Part shown: positions 35,272 to 46,924 of the stretch, in pieces
Position numbering within the stretch: the stretch's first letter is position 1
Layout: each line of letters starts with the position of its first letter
Assembly (NCBI GenBank): GCA_014898415.1
Contig: RCTD01000003.1
Coordinates: 1,054,001-1,118,000 of the forward strand
DNA: 64,000 nt
Direction: 5' to 3'
Source of the DNA: Stromatinia cepivora
Lineage: Eukaryota > Ascomycota > Leotiomycetes > Helotiales > Sclerotiniaceae
Notes under the pieces: generated by a model
Seen by the model: only the letters and a program-made list of their open reading frames with translations
What the model was told of the DNA's origin: nothing
Database searches by the model: none
Translations under genes and position numbers: made by a program

Positions 35272-35985
35272 TTTCCCATTCGTGATTGGGTATCGAAGAT
35301 AACGGATAAGATGGGTTGTATTCAGCAAAGAGAAAGAGAATTGAGATTTGTGCGGAGCCTTCATCTCACGGAGCACTTAGGATCAGTAGGTAGGATTGAA
35401 CCTGATCTGAATGCTGTGTATGCGTGTAACCTTAATCCTGTCGGGCATTTGAATACCTACGTATCCTTGACGCCCATGAACACCAAAGGAGATATGATGA
35501 AAAGAATACTGGGCGAATACGCTTATGTATTATCAAGATTGACTGAAAGGGTCATATTTGCGTAATATAATGCTGAATCGACAAAGGTAAACATAGTGAA
35601 AAATTCTTAATCGACATTAACAAAGTAGAGCAAAGAAGCATCGTAACTTACATATTAGGTATAGGTAGGTACTGTGGAGGCAGGAATAGGTCACTCTTTG
35701 ATTACATAAGCCTATTTCCGATAAGGCATTATAAGACTACCCACTCTCTCAGTACTAGGTACAACCCCCACTTTCCCCATACAGATTCACCCCACCTGAG
35801 GTCCTCCTTTGAAATCAGGCTGAAGACAAATGACAAATGACAAATGACAAATTTACCCCTCCTTCCTCATATGATCTCACCAATTTCCTTCTCGTAAGAA
35901 AATCTTCATTTCTACAACTTTGAAATTTCTTCAATCATCTACTCCTTTACTCCTCTACTTCTTAACTATCAAAATAAACCTCAAA
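35272..35985. promoter_or_regulatory. Divergent promoter region
   Basis: Separates the minus-strand caspase-like gene from the plus-strand mutarotase. Contains four tandem copies of a 7-base unit (acaaatg) at about 35825-35850 and a pyrimidine-rich stretch just before the mutarotase ATG, common in fungal promoters. Confidence 0.4.
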
Positions 35986-37104
35986 ATGCCACTTGAAGCG
36001 GATTTCGAATTCCTCCCCTTGGGAGCCATCATTCAAACATTCCTAGTCCCCACTAAAGACAAACCGTTGAACATCGTCCAATCATTTCCCACCGCGGAGC
36101 TATACCAAAAACACAATCAACCATTTTTTGGTGAAACGATCGGACGAGTTGCAAATCGTATTTCTAATGCGAAAATCAATTCTTTGAATGGAAAATCGTA
36201 TGCACTCGCGCAGAATAATGGTGTGAACGCATTACATGGAGGAATAAATGGATGGGGTAAACGGGTTTGGCAAGGTCCGAAATTGGTTGGAACGAGACGG
36301 ATTCCTGGGGTTGAGGGATTGGAGGGAGGAGAAAGTGTGCAGTTTACATTGAGGGATGAGGATGGAGAGGAGGGATATCCAGGAACTTTGGACGTTAGTG
36401 TGGTTTATACGACCGGAAAACAAAAGGTTGATGGCAAGGAAATTAGAGTCCTGGGTATGGAATATGAGGTTAAATTGGTGGATGATGGAAAGGGAGTTGA
36501 GGAGACGGTTGTTAATGTTACAAACCATTCGTAAGTTGATTTTATTTTCATGAACTAATGTTATGATTATCGGAAAAAAGAACTAATTGGATATCATGAA
36601 AGGTATTTCAACCTAAGTGGCAAATCGACAATCGAAGGTACACAAGTCGCATTATGTACAAACGAATACCTACCAGTTGACGATGGAGGAATTCCTACTT
36701 CGGGACCAGAACCATATGAGAGCATCACACCTAACAAAGAGTTCACATTGGGGCCCGAGGAACCAAATGTTGACGATTGCTTCATCGTAGAAGCCAATTC
36801 TGAGTCAATTCCTCTCGATACACGATCTTCTCCTCTCACCACATTAGTAAAAGCTTCTCATCCAGAAACTGGTATTCATCTAGAAGTTTTGAGCACGGAA
36901 CCCGCATTTCAATTTTATACTGGAAAATATATCGATGTACCAGCAGTTGAGGGACTCGAGGCAAGAGGAGCAAGAAGTGGTTTCTGCGTCGAGCCAAGTC
37001 GATATGTTAATGCGATCAATGAGGATAAATGGAGAGGACAAGTATTGCTCAAGAAAGGAGAAGTATATGGAAGCAGAGTCATTTATAGGGCTTGGTCCGA
37101 ATAA
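35986..37104 (+). CDS. Aldose 1-epimerase (galactose mutarotase)
   Basis: Two exons, 35986-36530 and 36603-37104, with a 72-bp intron (GTAAGT, ACTAAT branch site, AAAG acceptor); 348 residues. Interconverts alpha and beta anomers of glucose/galactose, feeding the Leloir pathway in the cytosol. Family signatures are complete: FFGETIGRVANRIS (about 48-60), NALHGGINGWGKRVW with H84, VTNHSYFNLSG with the catalytic His at 181 across the splice junction, a DDCF block, and the catalytic Glu of GFCVEPSRYVNAIN (E312). ATG 35986 has a good context (caaaATGcc). No signal peptide in this form. No galactose genes lie adjacent, so it is not in a GAL cluster here. Confidence 0.93.
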
Positions 37105-37798
37105 GGAACTCGACTTTTGGACATCATTGGGGGGATTTTTGAAGTAACATTCTATGTGCAAAAGTTAGTACTTGGCTCGTACCTGATTTGAGCTTTTATC
37201 AGTACAATACCATATTATTATTAGTATTTTATCTCGAGTCAGTCCAGGGACATGCATGACATATGAAGAGCCCGGTAAGACATAACTCTATTTTTGTTTG
37301 CGTTCAAAGCTCACAATCAAAAGGCCGAGAACGGTCACGTGTATTCAAATAGTGAGATGTACCTCGGCATCCTGAGTCGGCGGTAAATGCAACCGGTCAG
37401 TTCTTCACATGCTAAATACGATACATCGACCAATCATATGTGAAGAAATTGTAAGATTGAGTGTTTCCAGAAGGCAGGTGATACGATTTAGATGTAAAAG
37501 ATGGAGAAAATCCGGGGTGAGCACAGTTTAGAGGCATATTAAATTAGTTGGTAACGGAAAACGCGGTGCAGCTGAATCAAGAAATGCATGCGATGTTTGC
37601 TTAGAGTGAGTGACATGTGAAAGAGAAAACGAAAGCGAGTAGACTCTCCGAACAATCAATAAAACATCTCATTCTCCAAACTTCACTTACCTACTCCTTA
37701 TTCACTTATTTCTTGTTCTTCCTCTACTATATAGAATAAATAAACGTCTACATTGTACAACACATCATCATATAACACGAATCAACTCATAAAGAAAT
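37105..37798. promoter_or_regulatory. Intergenic, promoter of the acyl-CoA dehydrogenase gene
   Basis: Holds a CACGTG palindrome at about 37336-37341, a potential bHLH site, and a CT-rich stretch followed by TATATAG close to the ATG. Site function is inferred only from the motif. Confidence 0.35.
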
Positions 37799-39563
37799 AT
37801 GTCGAAGACTTTCAGCCAAAACGATGTTGCATCGCACAATAAGCCCGATGATCTCTACATCATCGTAGATGAAGATGTTTACGATCTCACCAAGTTTCAA
37901 GACGACCATCCAGGTGGCAAAAAGATCCTCACAAGAGTCGCTGGAAAAGATGCCTCGAAGCAATTCTGGAAATATCATAATGAGGGTATTCTTAAGAAAT
38001 ACAAGGCAAAGCTACAAGTTGGATCATTAGACACAAAGAAAGCCGCAGCACCACCAACGCCCCCCGCCACTCCTCCGCCGGCAAAAGAAGCTGTTAAACC
38101 ACAGGCGGAAAGTGGTGCGGTTGTGCCGGCTCCAGCGAGTGATGCAAAACAGGTTGTGGAGGAATCGGAACCGTTGGATTCGTATGGTGATTTGATTCCT
38201 TTTGCGGATCCATCATGGTATCAGGGTGTAGGCTTTCCATCTTTCATGAATCTGCGAATAATACTAATGGGATAATAGTACCACTCACCATATTTCAATG
38301 AAACGCACGCGGCTCTTCGTGAAGAAATCCGCGAATGGGTATCGGCCGAAATCGAACCAAATGTTGGTGAATGGGATGAAGCTCGAAAGGTTCCTGATGA
38401 AATATATAAACAAATGGGAACTCGAGGATATCTAGCTGGTTTGATGGGTATGCATTATCCAACTCAGTATACTGAGAATAGAATCAAGAGTGTGCCACCT
38501 GAGAAATGGGATTTGTTCCATGAAATGCTTCTTACCGACGAATTGTCCCGTGCGGCAAGTGGTGGGTTTGTTTGGAATGTTATTGGAGGATTCGGAATTG
38601 GTTGTCCGCCTTTGGTTAAGTTTGGAAAGAAACCTTTGGTAGAGAGAATCTTGCCAGGGATTTTGAATGGTGACAAGAGGATTTGTTTGGCTATTACTGA
38701 GCCAGATGCTGGTTCTGATGTTGCCAATTTGACCTGTGAGGCAAAGTTGACAGAAGATGGGAAACATTATATTGTTAATGGTGAGAAGAAATGGATCACC
38801 AATGGTGTTTGGTGTGATTATTTCACCACTGCTGTTAGGACTGGAAAGGAGGGTATGAATGGTGTCAGTGTTCTTCTTATTGAGAGATCTGCTGGTGGTG
38901 TTAGCACCAGAAAGATGGACTGTCAAGGTGTTTGGTCCAGTGGAACTACATATATCACATTTGAGGATGTGAAGGTTCCAGTTGAGAATCTTATTGGAAA
39001 GGAGAACCAGGGATTTAAAGGTATATTTCATCATCATCCTCTCTTTGGCATCTACTAACATTATTATAGTCATCATGACAAACTTCAACCACGAAAGAAT
39101 CGGTATAATTATCCAATGTCTCCGCTTCTCTCGTGTCTGCTACGAAGAAAGTGTTAAATACGCTCATAAACGTCGCACCTTTGGCAAGAAACTCATCGAC
39201 CACCCTGTCATCCGTCTTAAGCTCGCTCACATGGCTCGTCAAATCGAAGCTTCCTACTCTTGGCTCGAATCCCTCATTTACCAATGTTCGAAGATGGGAG
39301 AGACAGAAGCTATGTTAAGACTAGGTGGACCAATCGCAGGTCTCAAAGCTCAAGCTACAGTCACCTTTGAATTCTGTGCCAGAGAAGCGAGTCAAATCTT
39401 CGGAGGTCTGAGTTATAGTCGTGGTGGTCAGGGTGGAAAAGTCGAGAGACTTTATAGGGATGTGAGGGCCTATGCTATTCCGGGTGGAAGTGAGGAGATT
39501 ATGCTCGATTTGAGTATTAGACAGAGTTTGAGGGTGGGAAAGGCGTTGGGTATGAAGTTGTAG
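37799..39563 (+). CDS. Cytochrome b5-acyl-CoA dehydrogenase fusion
   Basis: Three exons, 37799-38227, 38279-39020 and 39070-39563, with introns of 51 and 49 bp carrying ACTAAT and TACTAAC branch sites; 554 residues. Residues 1-80 are a cytochrome b5 domain with heme ligands in DDHPGGKK (H37) and KYHNEG (H60). A Pro/Ala linker (about 83-120) leads to a full acyl-CoA dehydrogenase: THAALREEIREWV, the FAD-binding AITEPDAGSDVANL and WITNGVWCDYFTT segments, MTNFNHERIGI, and the C-terminal QIFGGLSYSRGGQGG and AIPGGSEEIMLDLSIRQ. It should oxidise an acyl-CoA using FAD, with the b5 domain possibly passing electrons on. No N-terminal mitochondrial signal is evident; the protein ends in GMKL, a weak resemblance to a PTS1, so a peroxisomal site is possible. 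Substrate unknown. Confidence 0.93.
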
Positions 39564-40894
39564 AGGGAAATATGATTTAAGGCGGGCAACAGATTGTAGT
39601 TTTGTCGTGGTATCGGTAGAAGGAGGATAAAATGAAGTCTTTTGTATATTATTGGCTTACATCAAGATTGGTGCTTGCTTTTTGGTATTGGGATCGGTGC
39701 TTGGGATTTAGGGATTTCAGGAATAACATTATATTACCTTATATTATATTTATGAATTGGATTTTGCTATAGTCCAGACTTTTTATTGCATCTAGAACTA
39801 CACCCAGCATCTCAGAATATTAGGTAAGGTAATGTAAGATAAGGTGAGAGTTTCTCGGAAAATTTGAGTATGGTGAAGTTTTTTATGATAGGTAGGGGGG
39901 TTTGGGGATTTTGTTTGGGCGGGGGGAGAGAGAGAGGAAGTCTGAAATGGATATTTGGCAGATGTGCAACAAAAGATTTGTGTTGGGGAGGTTGGATGCA
40001 CGTGATTTTATCTGGGGGGATTTTTCGGGCTTGGGTCTTTTTTTTAAGGCGCGATATTTTGATCTGTAAATCATGATCATCAACAGGATAGGAAGTAGTG
40101 TCTTTAATTTCTGTTGCGCATTTATGGTCATTATCCTGATGGATTATCCGTGCCGTGCAGTCGATTCTCTTTTTCTAGCATGGCATGAATGTCTCGGCTT
40201 GTCAATGTGTCTGGAGAATCGGAGGACTAGTCGTCCTAGGTGTGCTTTACATGGCAACCTCTTTATTTTTTTGTCGGATCTACATGAAAAATATGGAGGA
40301 GATCAAGCCTTGCCCTTGCCACCGATTAAGTTGATGTGCATCTCAGTCGGATGCTTACCAAATATTGAGTCTTTCTTTTCAACAAACTTTAGTGAAGGAA
40401 AGGAAACTGGATTATGAACCGAGTTAATGACTTGATTTCAGTTAAAGGTGAGGCCAAGAGTACATATCCTATGGTTGTCCATTCAATATATACATTTATT
40501 GGATCCCCCTTCATTCTTCATATAGTACACACCGCGTTTCCGCTTCCTCACTCCCTTTCGTCGCTTGGTGAAAATCAGAGGAACGGAACATTCTCCGGTG
40601 ACCTATGCAAATTTTCATATCTTTAGGAATGTTATTTTCATTCCGACGATAATGCATAACAAGAAGTCTCTAATGGTTAGAGACAAACAAAACAGTAGCT
40701 ATGGTAACACTTAGCCAGAGTCTAGAAGTCTCATGAGCAAATATGAAAAACATAAGAATGTGTTCTAACCCTGCCTCCCCAAACCTCATTCTTCCAGTTA
40801 TCTTATTATATTGCATGTTATTCAGTCACTCGTTTCTCCTCGTTTCATCTTTTTCATCTCCTTCGTTCCTTCATCCATTTGAAGATAATCCATA
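39564..40894. other. Intergenic, no supported gene
   Basis: Several 60-114 codon frames on both strands lack recognisable content. The last 100 bases are pyrimidine-rich, ahead of the GH16 gene. Confidence 0.5.
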
Positions 40895-42956
40895 ATGGCA
40901 ACCTCATCACTCATTCTGAGATGCCTTACCATCTTCGGTTTCATAACTAGTATTACAGCACTCACAAAATACCAACTAGAAGAAAGATACAGTGGAAATG
41001 ATTTTTTCGATGCATTTAATTTCTTTACAGCGCCAGATCCTACACATGGTTTCGTCACGTATGTGAGTGAGAGTGCTGCTTCACAGCAGGGGTTGATATC
41101 AGTGAGAAGTGATGGGGTCTATATGGGAGTGGATTTTAAGACGGTGTTGAATCCTAGTGGAGCGGGGAGAAATAGTGTGAGGATTGAAAGTAAGAAGAGT
41201 TGGACTCATGGACTTTTTGTCGCGGACTTGGGTCATATGCCTGGCGGTGCTTGTGGATCATGGCCAGCTAGTAAGTTATTGATTCGGAAAGCTGGAATTG
41301 GATGGTGAGCTAATATGTGCTTGTAGTGTGGACTGTGGGTGATAATTGGCCTTATAATGGTATGTTATGTTCGGTCTATGGAAGGGATTTATTGTTAACG
41401 TGAATCGTAGGAGAAATCGATATCATCGAGGGTGTGAATAGTCAGAACCACAATCTCATTTCCTTACACAGGTTAGTCCTACCGCTCAAAATTCTGCCCC
41501 AAGAGAGCTTAGCCAATTAATAAACAAATACAGCGGGCCGACATGCTCGGTAGCCGGCTCAGGACAAACCGGTACCCTCCAAAGCGCCAACTGCAACAAC
41601 TTTGCTAATCCCGTTGGCGTCGGTTGTGGTATCAGTGATCCCCGGACCAACAGCTATGGTACAGGATTCAACCTCAATGGCGGTGGTATCTACGCCATGG
41701 AATGGACCTCATCCTATATCCGCGTATACTTCTTCCCTGCCGGGACAGCACCCGCAGATATTAACGGACAAAACCCTGATCCAAGTAAATGGGGAACACC
41801 AGTGGCTAATTTTCAGGGTGATTGTGATATCGATAGTCATTTCAGGGAAAATAGATTGGTTTTCGATACGACGTTTTGTGGAGATTGGGCGAGTGCCGTT
41901 TGGTCGAGTGATGCTACTTGTGGATCAAAGGCGCCGACCTGTGCGGATTATGTTGCAGGTAATCCAGCAGCTTTTGGTGATCAGTGAGTTTACATTTTTT
42001 AGTATTCTCTTCTTTGGGTTGGAAGTGAGGAGGAGAGGTGCTGATAACGTGAAATTAGATATTGGTTAGTCAAATCAATCAGTGTATATCAACTTGGAAA
42101 TATCGCTAGTCCCGAACCATCAAGCACTCCAGCTCCAACACCAGCACCATCCTCCAGCGTTCCAGCAGTACCAGAACCCTCTCCAGTGGGCCCACAAGAA
42201 TCACAAAATCCCCCTGCTCCAGCTGTTACTCCCGCAACTCCAATAAATACACCCGTCGCCCAACCTCCATCTGGATCCAACGGGAACCCCGCCACCCAAC
42301 CATCATCTCAGCCTAATGGCAACCCTGTCGCAGGGATCGATCCAATTTTCAGTCAAATCTCTGATTTCGCCGGAAGTATCGGAGACCTCGGAGGAGAAGG
42401 TAACTGCAACCCCCCTCCACGCCCCTCACCCACCTACGATCCCAACTATCCCGATTGTGGAAACGGAGGCAGATGCCCGCTAGCACCCGCCTTCAGCTGT
42501 ACAGGAAACAACAACGATCTCGCCAATCTCCTCCCCAGCGTTCTCCCCGCAGGCGAACTCCTCGGCGTCGGATCCGGCGGAATCCCAGATTTCGATCTCG
42601 ATATCAATGCGGAGAATTATCTTAACGCGGCGAAAGAGGAACTTAAAGGACAACTCCAGGGGCTAGTTAAACAGGCTGTTGCTTGGACGGGGGATGATGG
42701 TAATGATGATGCTGCGAAGTCGGAGACGGATACTAAGGGTGCGAGTCGTATTGTCGCGAAACCGTTTTATCCGGATGAGGCGGGGAATGGGAATGCGACG
42801 GCGGGATCGGTGGCGAGCCCTACGCCGGTTTTGAATCTGGGCGGTGTGGGGAATGAGGGGATTGTGGCGTTTGAGGGGGGTGCCATGGAGGTGGTTTGTA
42901 GGGGGTTGTTGGTTTGGAGTGTGGTTTTGTTTATTGGGGGGTTGGTTATGATTTAG
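40895..42956 (+). CDS. Secreted GH16-family endo-beta-glucanase with GPI-type tail
   Basis: Five exons: 40895-41270, 41327-41359, 41411-41471, 41534-41983, 42059-42956, all with GT-AG introns of 51-75 bp; 605 residues. N-terminal signal peptide (SLILRCLTIFGFITSITA, cleavage near 22-25). The GH16 domain (about 30-310) has the catalytic motif GEIDIIEG with E138 as nucleophile and E143 as acid/base, followed by GVNSQNHNLISLH and Cys-containing loops. This branch is annotated in fungi as mixed-linked glucanase or endo-1,3(4)-beta-glucanase, acting on wall or plant glucans. After the enzyme comes a Pro/Ser/Thr-rich stalk (about 320-380), a Cys-rich segment (GNCNPPPRPSPTYDPNYPDC), and a hydrophobic C-terminus (LLVWSVVLFIGGLVMI) that fits a GPI-anchor signal, so it is probably held at the cell surface. 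Confidence 0.9.
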
Positions 42957-45433
42957 ATGAATGATATGGAGGATCTGGATTGATGGTTTGGATGATGGAT
43001 TGTGGGATATCATGATGGTTTGGTTACGGTTATGGTTATGAAGAGATTGGATTATTGTCATGTTAAAGTTCATGTTATATAGTAGATTTCTATCTTATAG
43101 AATAGTTGATTTTGTTTTTTGTACTTGATGGTAGTGCCAATTTGAGGGTTATTTCACTTTTATCTAACACATAGTCTATTATAACCAACTCTCATCGTAC
43201 AATATGATTCCTTTCTTCATCACCTCATATGAAGGGGATAGAAAGCCAGGAGCAGTAGTTTTTTGATGGCTTTCAAACTTCAAAGTTGTGATTGTGAGAG
43301 AAGGGGGGTAGATATTAGGTGGGTAAGAGATTTGAGGATATAAATTTGGAGATTTGGAGGTTTGGAGGCTTGGAGGTTTGGAGGTTTGGGTTTATTAATC
43401 TTTATGTTTGGGGTTAGAGGTTTCAGTTTCTTTGGGGAAACGTGAGAGGAGAAGGAAAGCATTGCAATTGAAAGGGAAGAGGGAATAGGAAAGAGGGAAT
43501 AGGAAAGAGGGAAAAAGAATAGAGAAAAGAAGTAATTTGGAAGCGGAAGATAGGAATCGGTAGGTGATGGGTAGTACTTTAAAGAAGGTTTGGTATTTAT
43601 TTACTTATTCATCTACTTCTGAGAAATAAAGAGGGCAAGGAAAAGGGGACGAGGAAAAAAAATCAATGTTCTCATATCCTGCCCCTCTTTTTCCTTACTG
43701 TTCCTTTCATATCAGTACATCTCTATTCTCTTCATTTACTTCCATCCATATGTGTTCTTTCCTACTCCTGATTTCATTCTCAATTTTCGATATCCTTTTT
43801 ATCCTCAATTCATTTGAAATAGTCTTTAAACTTGTTTATTGGAGCTTGGGGGTAGGTATCTCTTGATTCTTGGAGATGGGGAGTGTAAAAGTGTGGGAGG
43901 TGATTGTTGCAACTTAGTTGGTGCCAACAATATGACTTTTTATTATCAAAACCTAAATACTCTATGGAAGCTGCTCTTCTATGCGTTAAAGAGGTTTTTT
44001 CTTTACTTCTAAATATGATATGGAATCAGACTTCTTCTGTCTGTCCTATCGATTTAACCTTGGTATAAGAGGTATAATAATTAGACAGAACTAGTTAGCA
44101 AAGAGTACATAAAGGGAGAAGTTGTTGATAATAATTTGAGTGTATATATTCACTGAACTCCTCTTTTGTAAGATATAAACATCTCCACCTGTTTCTTACA
44201 TTTTAGCAAATACACAAAGATCCATAGGATCAAGATGTCCTTTTTCTATGTCTCCCTCAACCATCCTCCTTCATCTGCACCACTAGCATGCATTCATGAT
44301 CTTACAGGATTCAAAATGTATATATACAAAACTATTCTATATCATATTATTCTGCATCTTCTTTTTACCTATCAAACATAAAAAAGACCAAAAAAAAAGG
44401 TCACCAGCTTCCACAACACAATCATCTTCTCCTCCTCCCCTCTTCAACCCCCAAATCCCCAAAACCAAACCTCTTCACATAATACCACACCATCCACCAA
44501 ACCCCAGAAAACAAAAAACATCTCTCCTAACACAAAAAACCCCATCCATTCAACCAAAACCAAAAAAAAAAAGCAAAAACCTCCAATTTTCAAAATTTCC
44601 AAAAATCAACCTCCTTTTCCTTGTAATTAATTCTCTTCCTGTTCTCGAGGAAAGGTTTACAAGGACCTTTTTCAGATATGCAACAAAACCTTGGGAGTGC
44701 AAGGTAGTTCTAGTCATGTGTTTTGAGGTTTGGGGGATTGTGGTTGGAGGGTTGAAAGGGGGATGGTTGTTCCGGATCCGAGGTGAGGTTCAGCCAGAGG
44801 TTGAGATGGAAATTTGCTGGTGTGCTATGTTGGATGTCTCAATCTGTTTGTATGAGTTTGATGGACATGGTCTAATGATAAGTACAAATTTCTAAGTAGA
44901 AGATGTACCTACCTAGTGGTTTCTGAAATTCTTGAAATAATTTGTGTTTTAATTCTAGCTTCGTTGTTTTTTCTTACCATAGAACCCTATTATTGTTTTC
45001 AATTGCAATTGACCTTTCCTAGCCAGCATTTTTCAGGGTTCTCTTTTCTCATTTACTCCCTCCTATCTCACTACAATGTTCTCTCTTCTGAGTAAAAAAT
45101 AGTCTCAGAGAAAAAAATATGCCGTTAGAAAAATAAAGTAGTGGTATGTCACTTCTTTCTGCATCCCCATTTTGCTGTAGTAGACGGAGAGGGGTATCAA
45201 GAGGATTAAAGCACTGATAAATACGTTTGTAGGTATTTGAAATTCAAACCATTGCTTTTATTCTTATAACCTCTCTTTTGTGCAAATTCGAAGTAGGGAA
45301 ATAACCAACTTCTACTCTACAGTCTCACATCCCCTCAGCTGACTCGACTCCAATAAGAAAACATGGGAAGAAAAGTAAATTCGGTTCACTAGACCCATTT
45401 CTTCTCTTCTTAAACCTCTTGAAATTTCAGATA
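42957..45433. other. Intergenic, low-complexity tracts
   Basis: Contains G/T-rich short repeats (tttggaggtttggagg, about 43345-43390), three copies of a gaaagagggaataggaaaga-like 15-mer at about 43475-43515, then pyrimidine-rich sequence. The 199-codon frame at 44296-44895 is Pro/Lys-rich low complexity in its first half and is not accepted as a gene. Confidence 0.5.
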
Positions 45434-45972
45434 AGTCTAGTACCCCCCTTTTGGACCACTTTTTTACACCAAAAATGACAAAAATCAATATTTCTAACTT
45501 TTTTATTTATGGATATAATTTTTGGAAATTTTGATTATAAATTTATTACTTATATAATAGTAAATTCTGAACATTTTAGATTTTTTACGATTTTATTGAT
45601 TAAGATATTGAAAGTTAAATCTTCGATTTTCAACTTATATATAATTTGTATACAAATTTAAAAATCTCGAACTACTTTTCAACAAAAATCACTAAAAATA
45701 ATTTATTTCTTTGAAACTTTAAATCATAATATATGAAACAAATTGATTGATTTTATATATTATGATTTAAAAATTCGAAAATTCAATTATTAATATCTTA
45801 TTGGAAAAAATTGTGAAAAATCTGAAATTTTCAGAATCTATTTATCTATATATAATTTATTTATAATTGAAATTTCAATCAATTTTATTCATTCATTGTA
45901 AAGTTATGAATAGATAAAAATCATGGTTTTTGATGTAAAAGGGTGGGTGATCCGAAAGTGGGGTACTAGACT
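45434..45972. mobile_element. Foldback MITE with Fot1/pogo-like ends
   Basis: A 539-bp AT-rich element begins AGTCTAGTACCCCCCTTTT and ends in the inverse, ...GGGGTACTAGACT, flanked on both sides by TA (45432-45433 and 45973-45974), the target duplication of Tc1/mariner-type elements. AGTC ends with TA duplication are typical of the fungal Fot1/pogo group. Pairing is not limited to the ends: both halves keep matching inwards (TTTTACAYCAAAAA, then ATAACTTT/CTAACTTT, GAAATTTT, ATTATAAAT, ATTCTGAA), so almost the whole element is one imperfect palindrome. There is no coding capacity; a transposase would have to come from elsewhere. Confidence 0.88.
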
Positions 45973-46017
45973 TATAGTTCTCTCAGAACACTCCATCATC
46001 TACACACCCACTTCCTG

Positions 46018-46924
46018 TCACTTCCTCTCGCATGGCAACTCCATCCCTGGCGTATAAATCTCCCCGTCGCTCGGTTTCGGTTTCCACATCCACCACGTAG
46101 TTTCCCCTTTAACCTCATTCGCCATCTTGAGCCATAAGAATCCTGGCTTTCTATTTCTGCAGATCGTATCAATGGTTATTATCTCAATAGTGCGGAAGCC
46201 AAATTTTTCATAAAGAGGTAATCCCTCGGCGGTAGCCTCTACGAGTGCTTCTACATTCATTTCCAAGGTTTTATTCATTCCATATTCCATGAGCAGAGAT
46301 CCGTAACCACGACGCCGGTGGTTGGGGTGGGTAAACATCATGGAGAGCTCTGAGGACGTTAGTGAGGGTTGAGAAGGGGAAAATCCTGGGTGGTGTGACT
46401 TGGTGGGGGTTGGAACTGGGATTGATGTACCTACGAGTATGAGGTCTTGCCATCCTCTTCGCTCTAAGTCCAAAGACTTGAGAGAAAATCATCTTCGTAA
46501 AGTCGCGGGCTTCGCCTTCGGGCCACCAAGAACCGAGGCTATTATCTTTCTCTTCTTCTTTTTTCTCACCATTCTCGATCTCATCGCCCTTATTCTCCTG
46601 TTTCTCGTCGTCCTTCTTCTCCCCAAACGGACTCACTTCGTGAAACAGCCATTGCGCGCCCGCCAAAACCTTTCCGCTTCCTTTCCCATGCTCATCTTCA
46701 TCGACAATATAAACCCAAACACTATCCTTATCCGCCTTATGAGTTTTCCATAAGCGTACCTTGACTTCCTGAACAGCGGCTGCTACTCCTTCCGCCGTAG
46801 GTTCCTTAATCCGAACAATAATACCCATGAATGGGTTAAATGGATCAATATTCGATTCCCATAGGCAGTCTACTACGAGGGAGAATTCCTCGAAAGTTGC
46901 AACGGTTTTGAGGGTGGGAGACAT
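46018..46924 (-). CDS. GNAT-family N-acetyltransferase
   Basis: Two exons, 46924-46435 and 46349-46018, with an 85-bp intron (GTAGGT donor, CACTAAC branch site, CAG acceptor); 273 residues. The acetyl-CoA-binding motif is HRRRGYGSLLMEYG in exon 2, preceded by SMMFTHPN on strand 4 and followed by EALVEATAEGLPLYEKFGF, the usual C-terminal GNAT elements. Exon 1 holds the N-terminal strands (VWVYIVDEDE, LAGAQWLFHE) interrupted by a Lys/Glu-rich insertion (about residues 103-128) that is probably a surface loop. The substrate is unknown; fungal members of this branch are generally predicted to acetylate small molecules or proteins in the cytosol. Confidence 0.85.

Noticed and set aside
36232..36528. 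Minus-strand frame inside the mutarotase gene
   Set aside because: Shadow of the mutarotase exon; also true of the antisense frames in the acyl-CoA dehydrogenase and GH16 genes.
28599..43000. Possible biosynthetic or GAL gene cluster
   Set aside because: The mutarotase, acyl-CoA dehydrogenase and glucanase are adjacent but belong to unrelated pathways, and no synthase, transporter or GAL enzyme accompanies them.
44296..44895. 199-codon plus-strand frame
   Set aside because: Lys/Pro low complexity in C/A-rich DNA, then unrelated sequence; no start context or homology seen.
46400..46753. Hydrophobic plus-strand frame resembling a membrane protein
   Set aside because: Antisense of the Lys/Glu-rich loop of the GNAT gene, which reads as Phe/Leu on the other strand.
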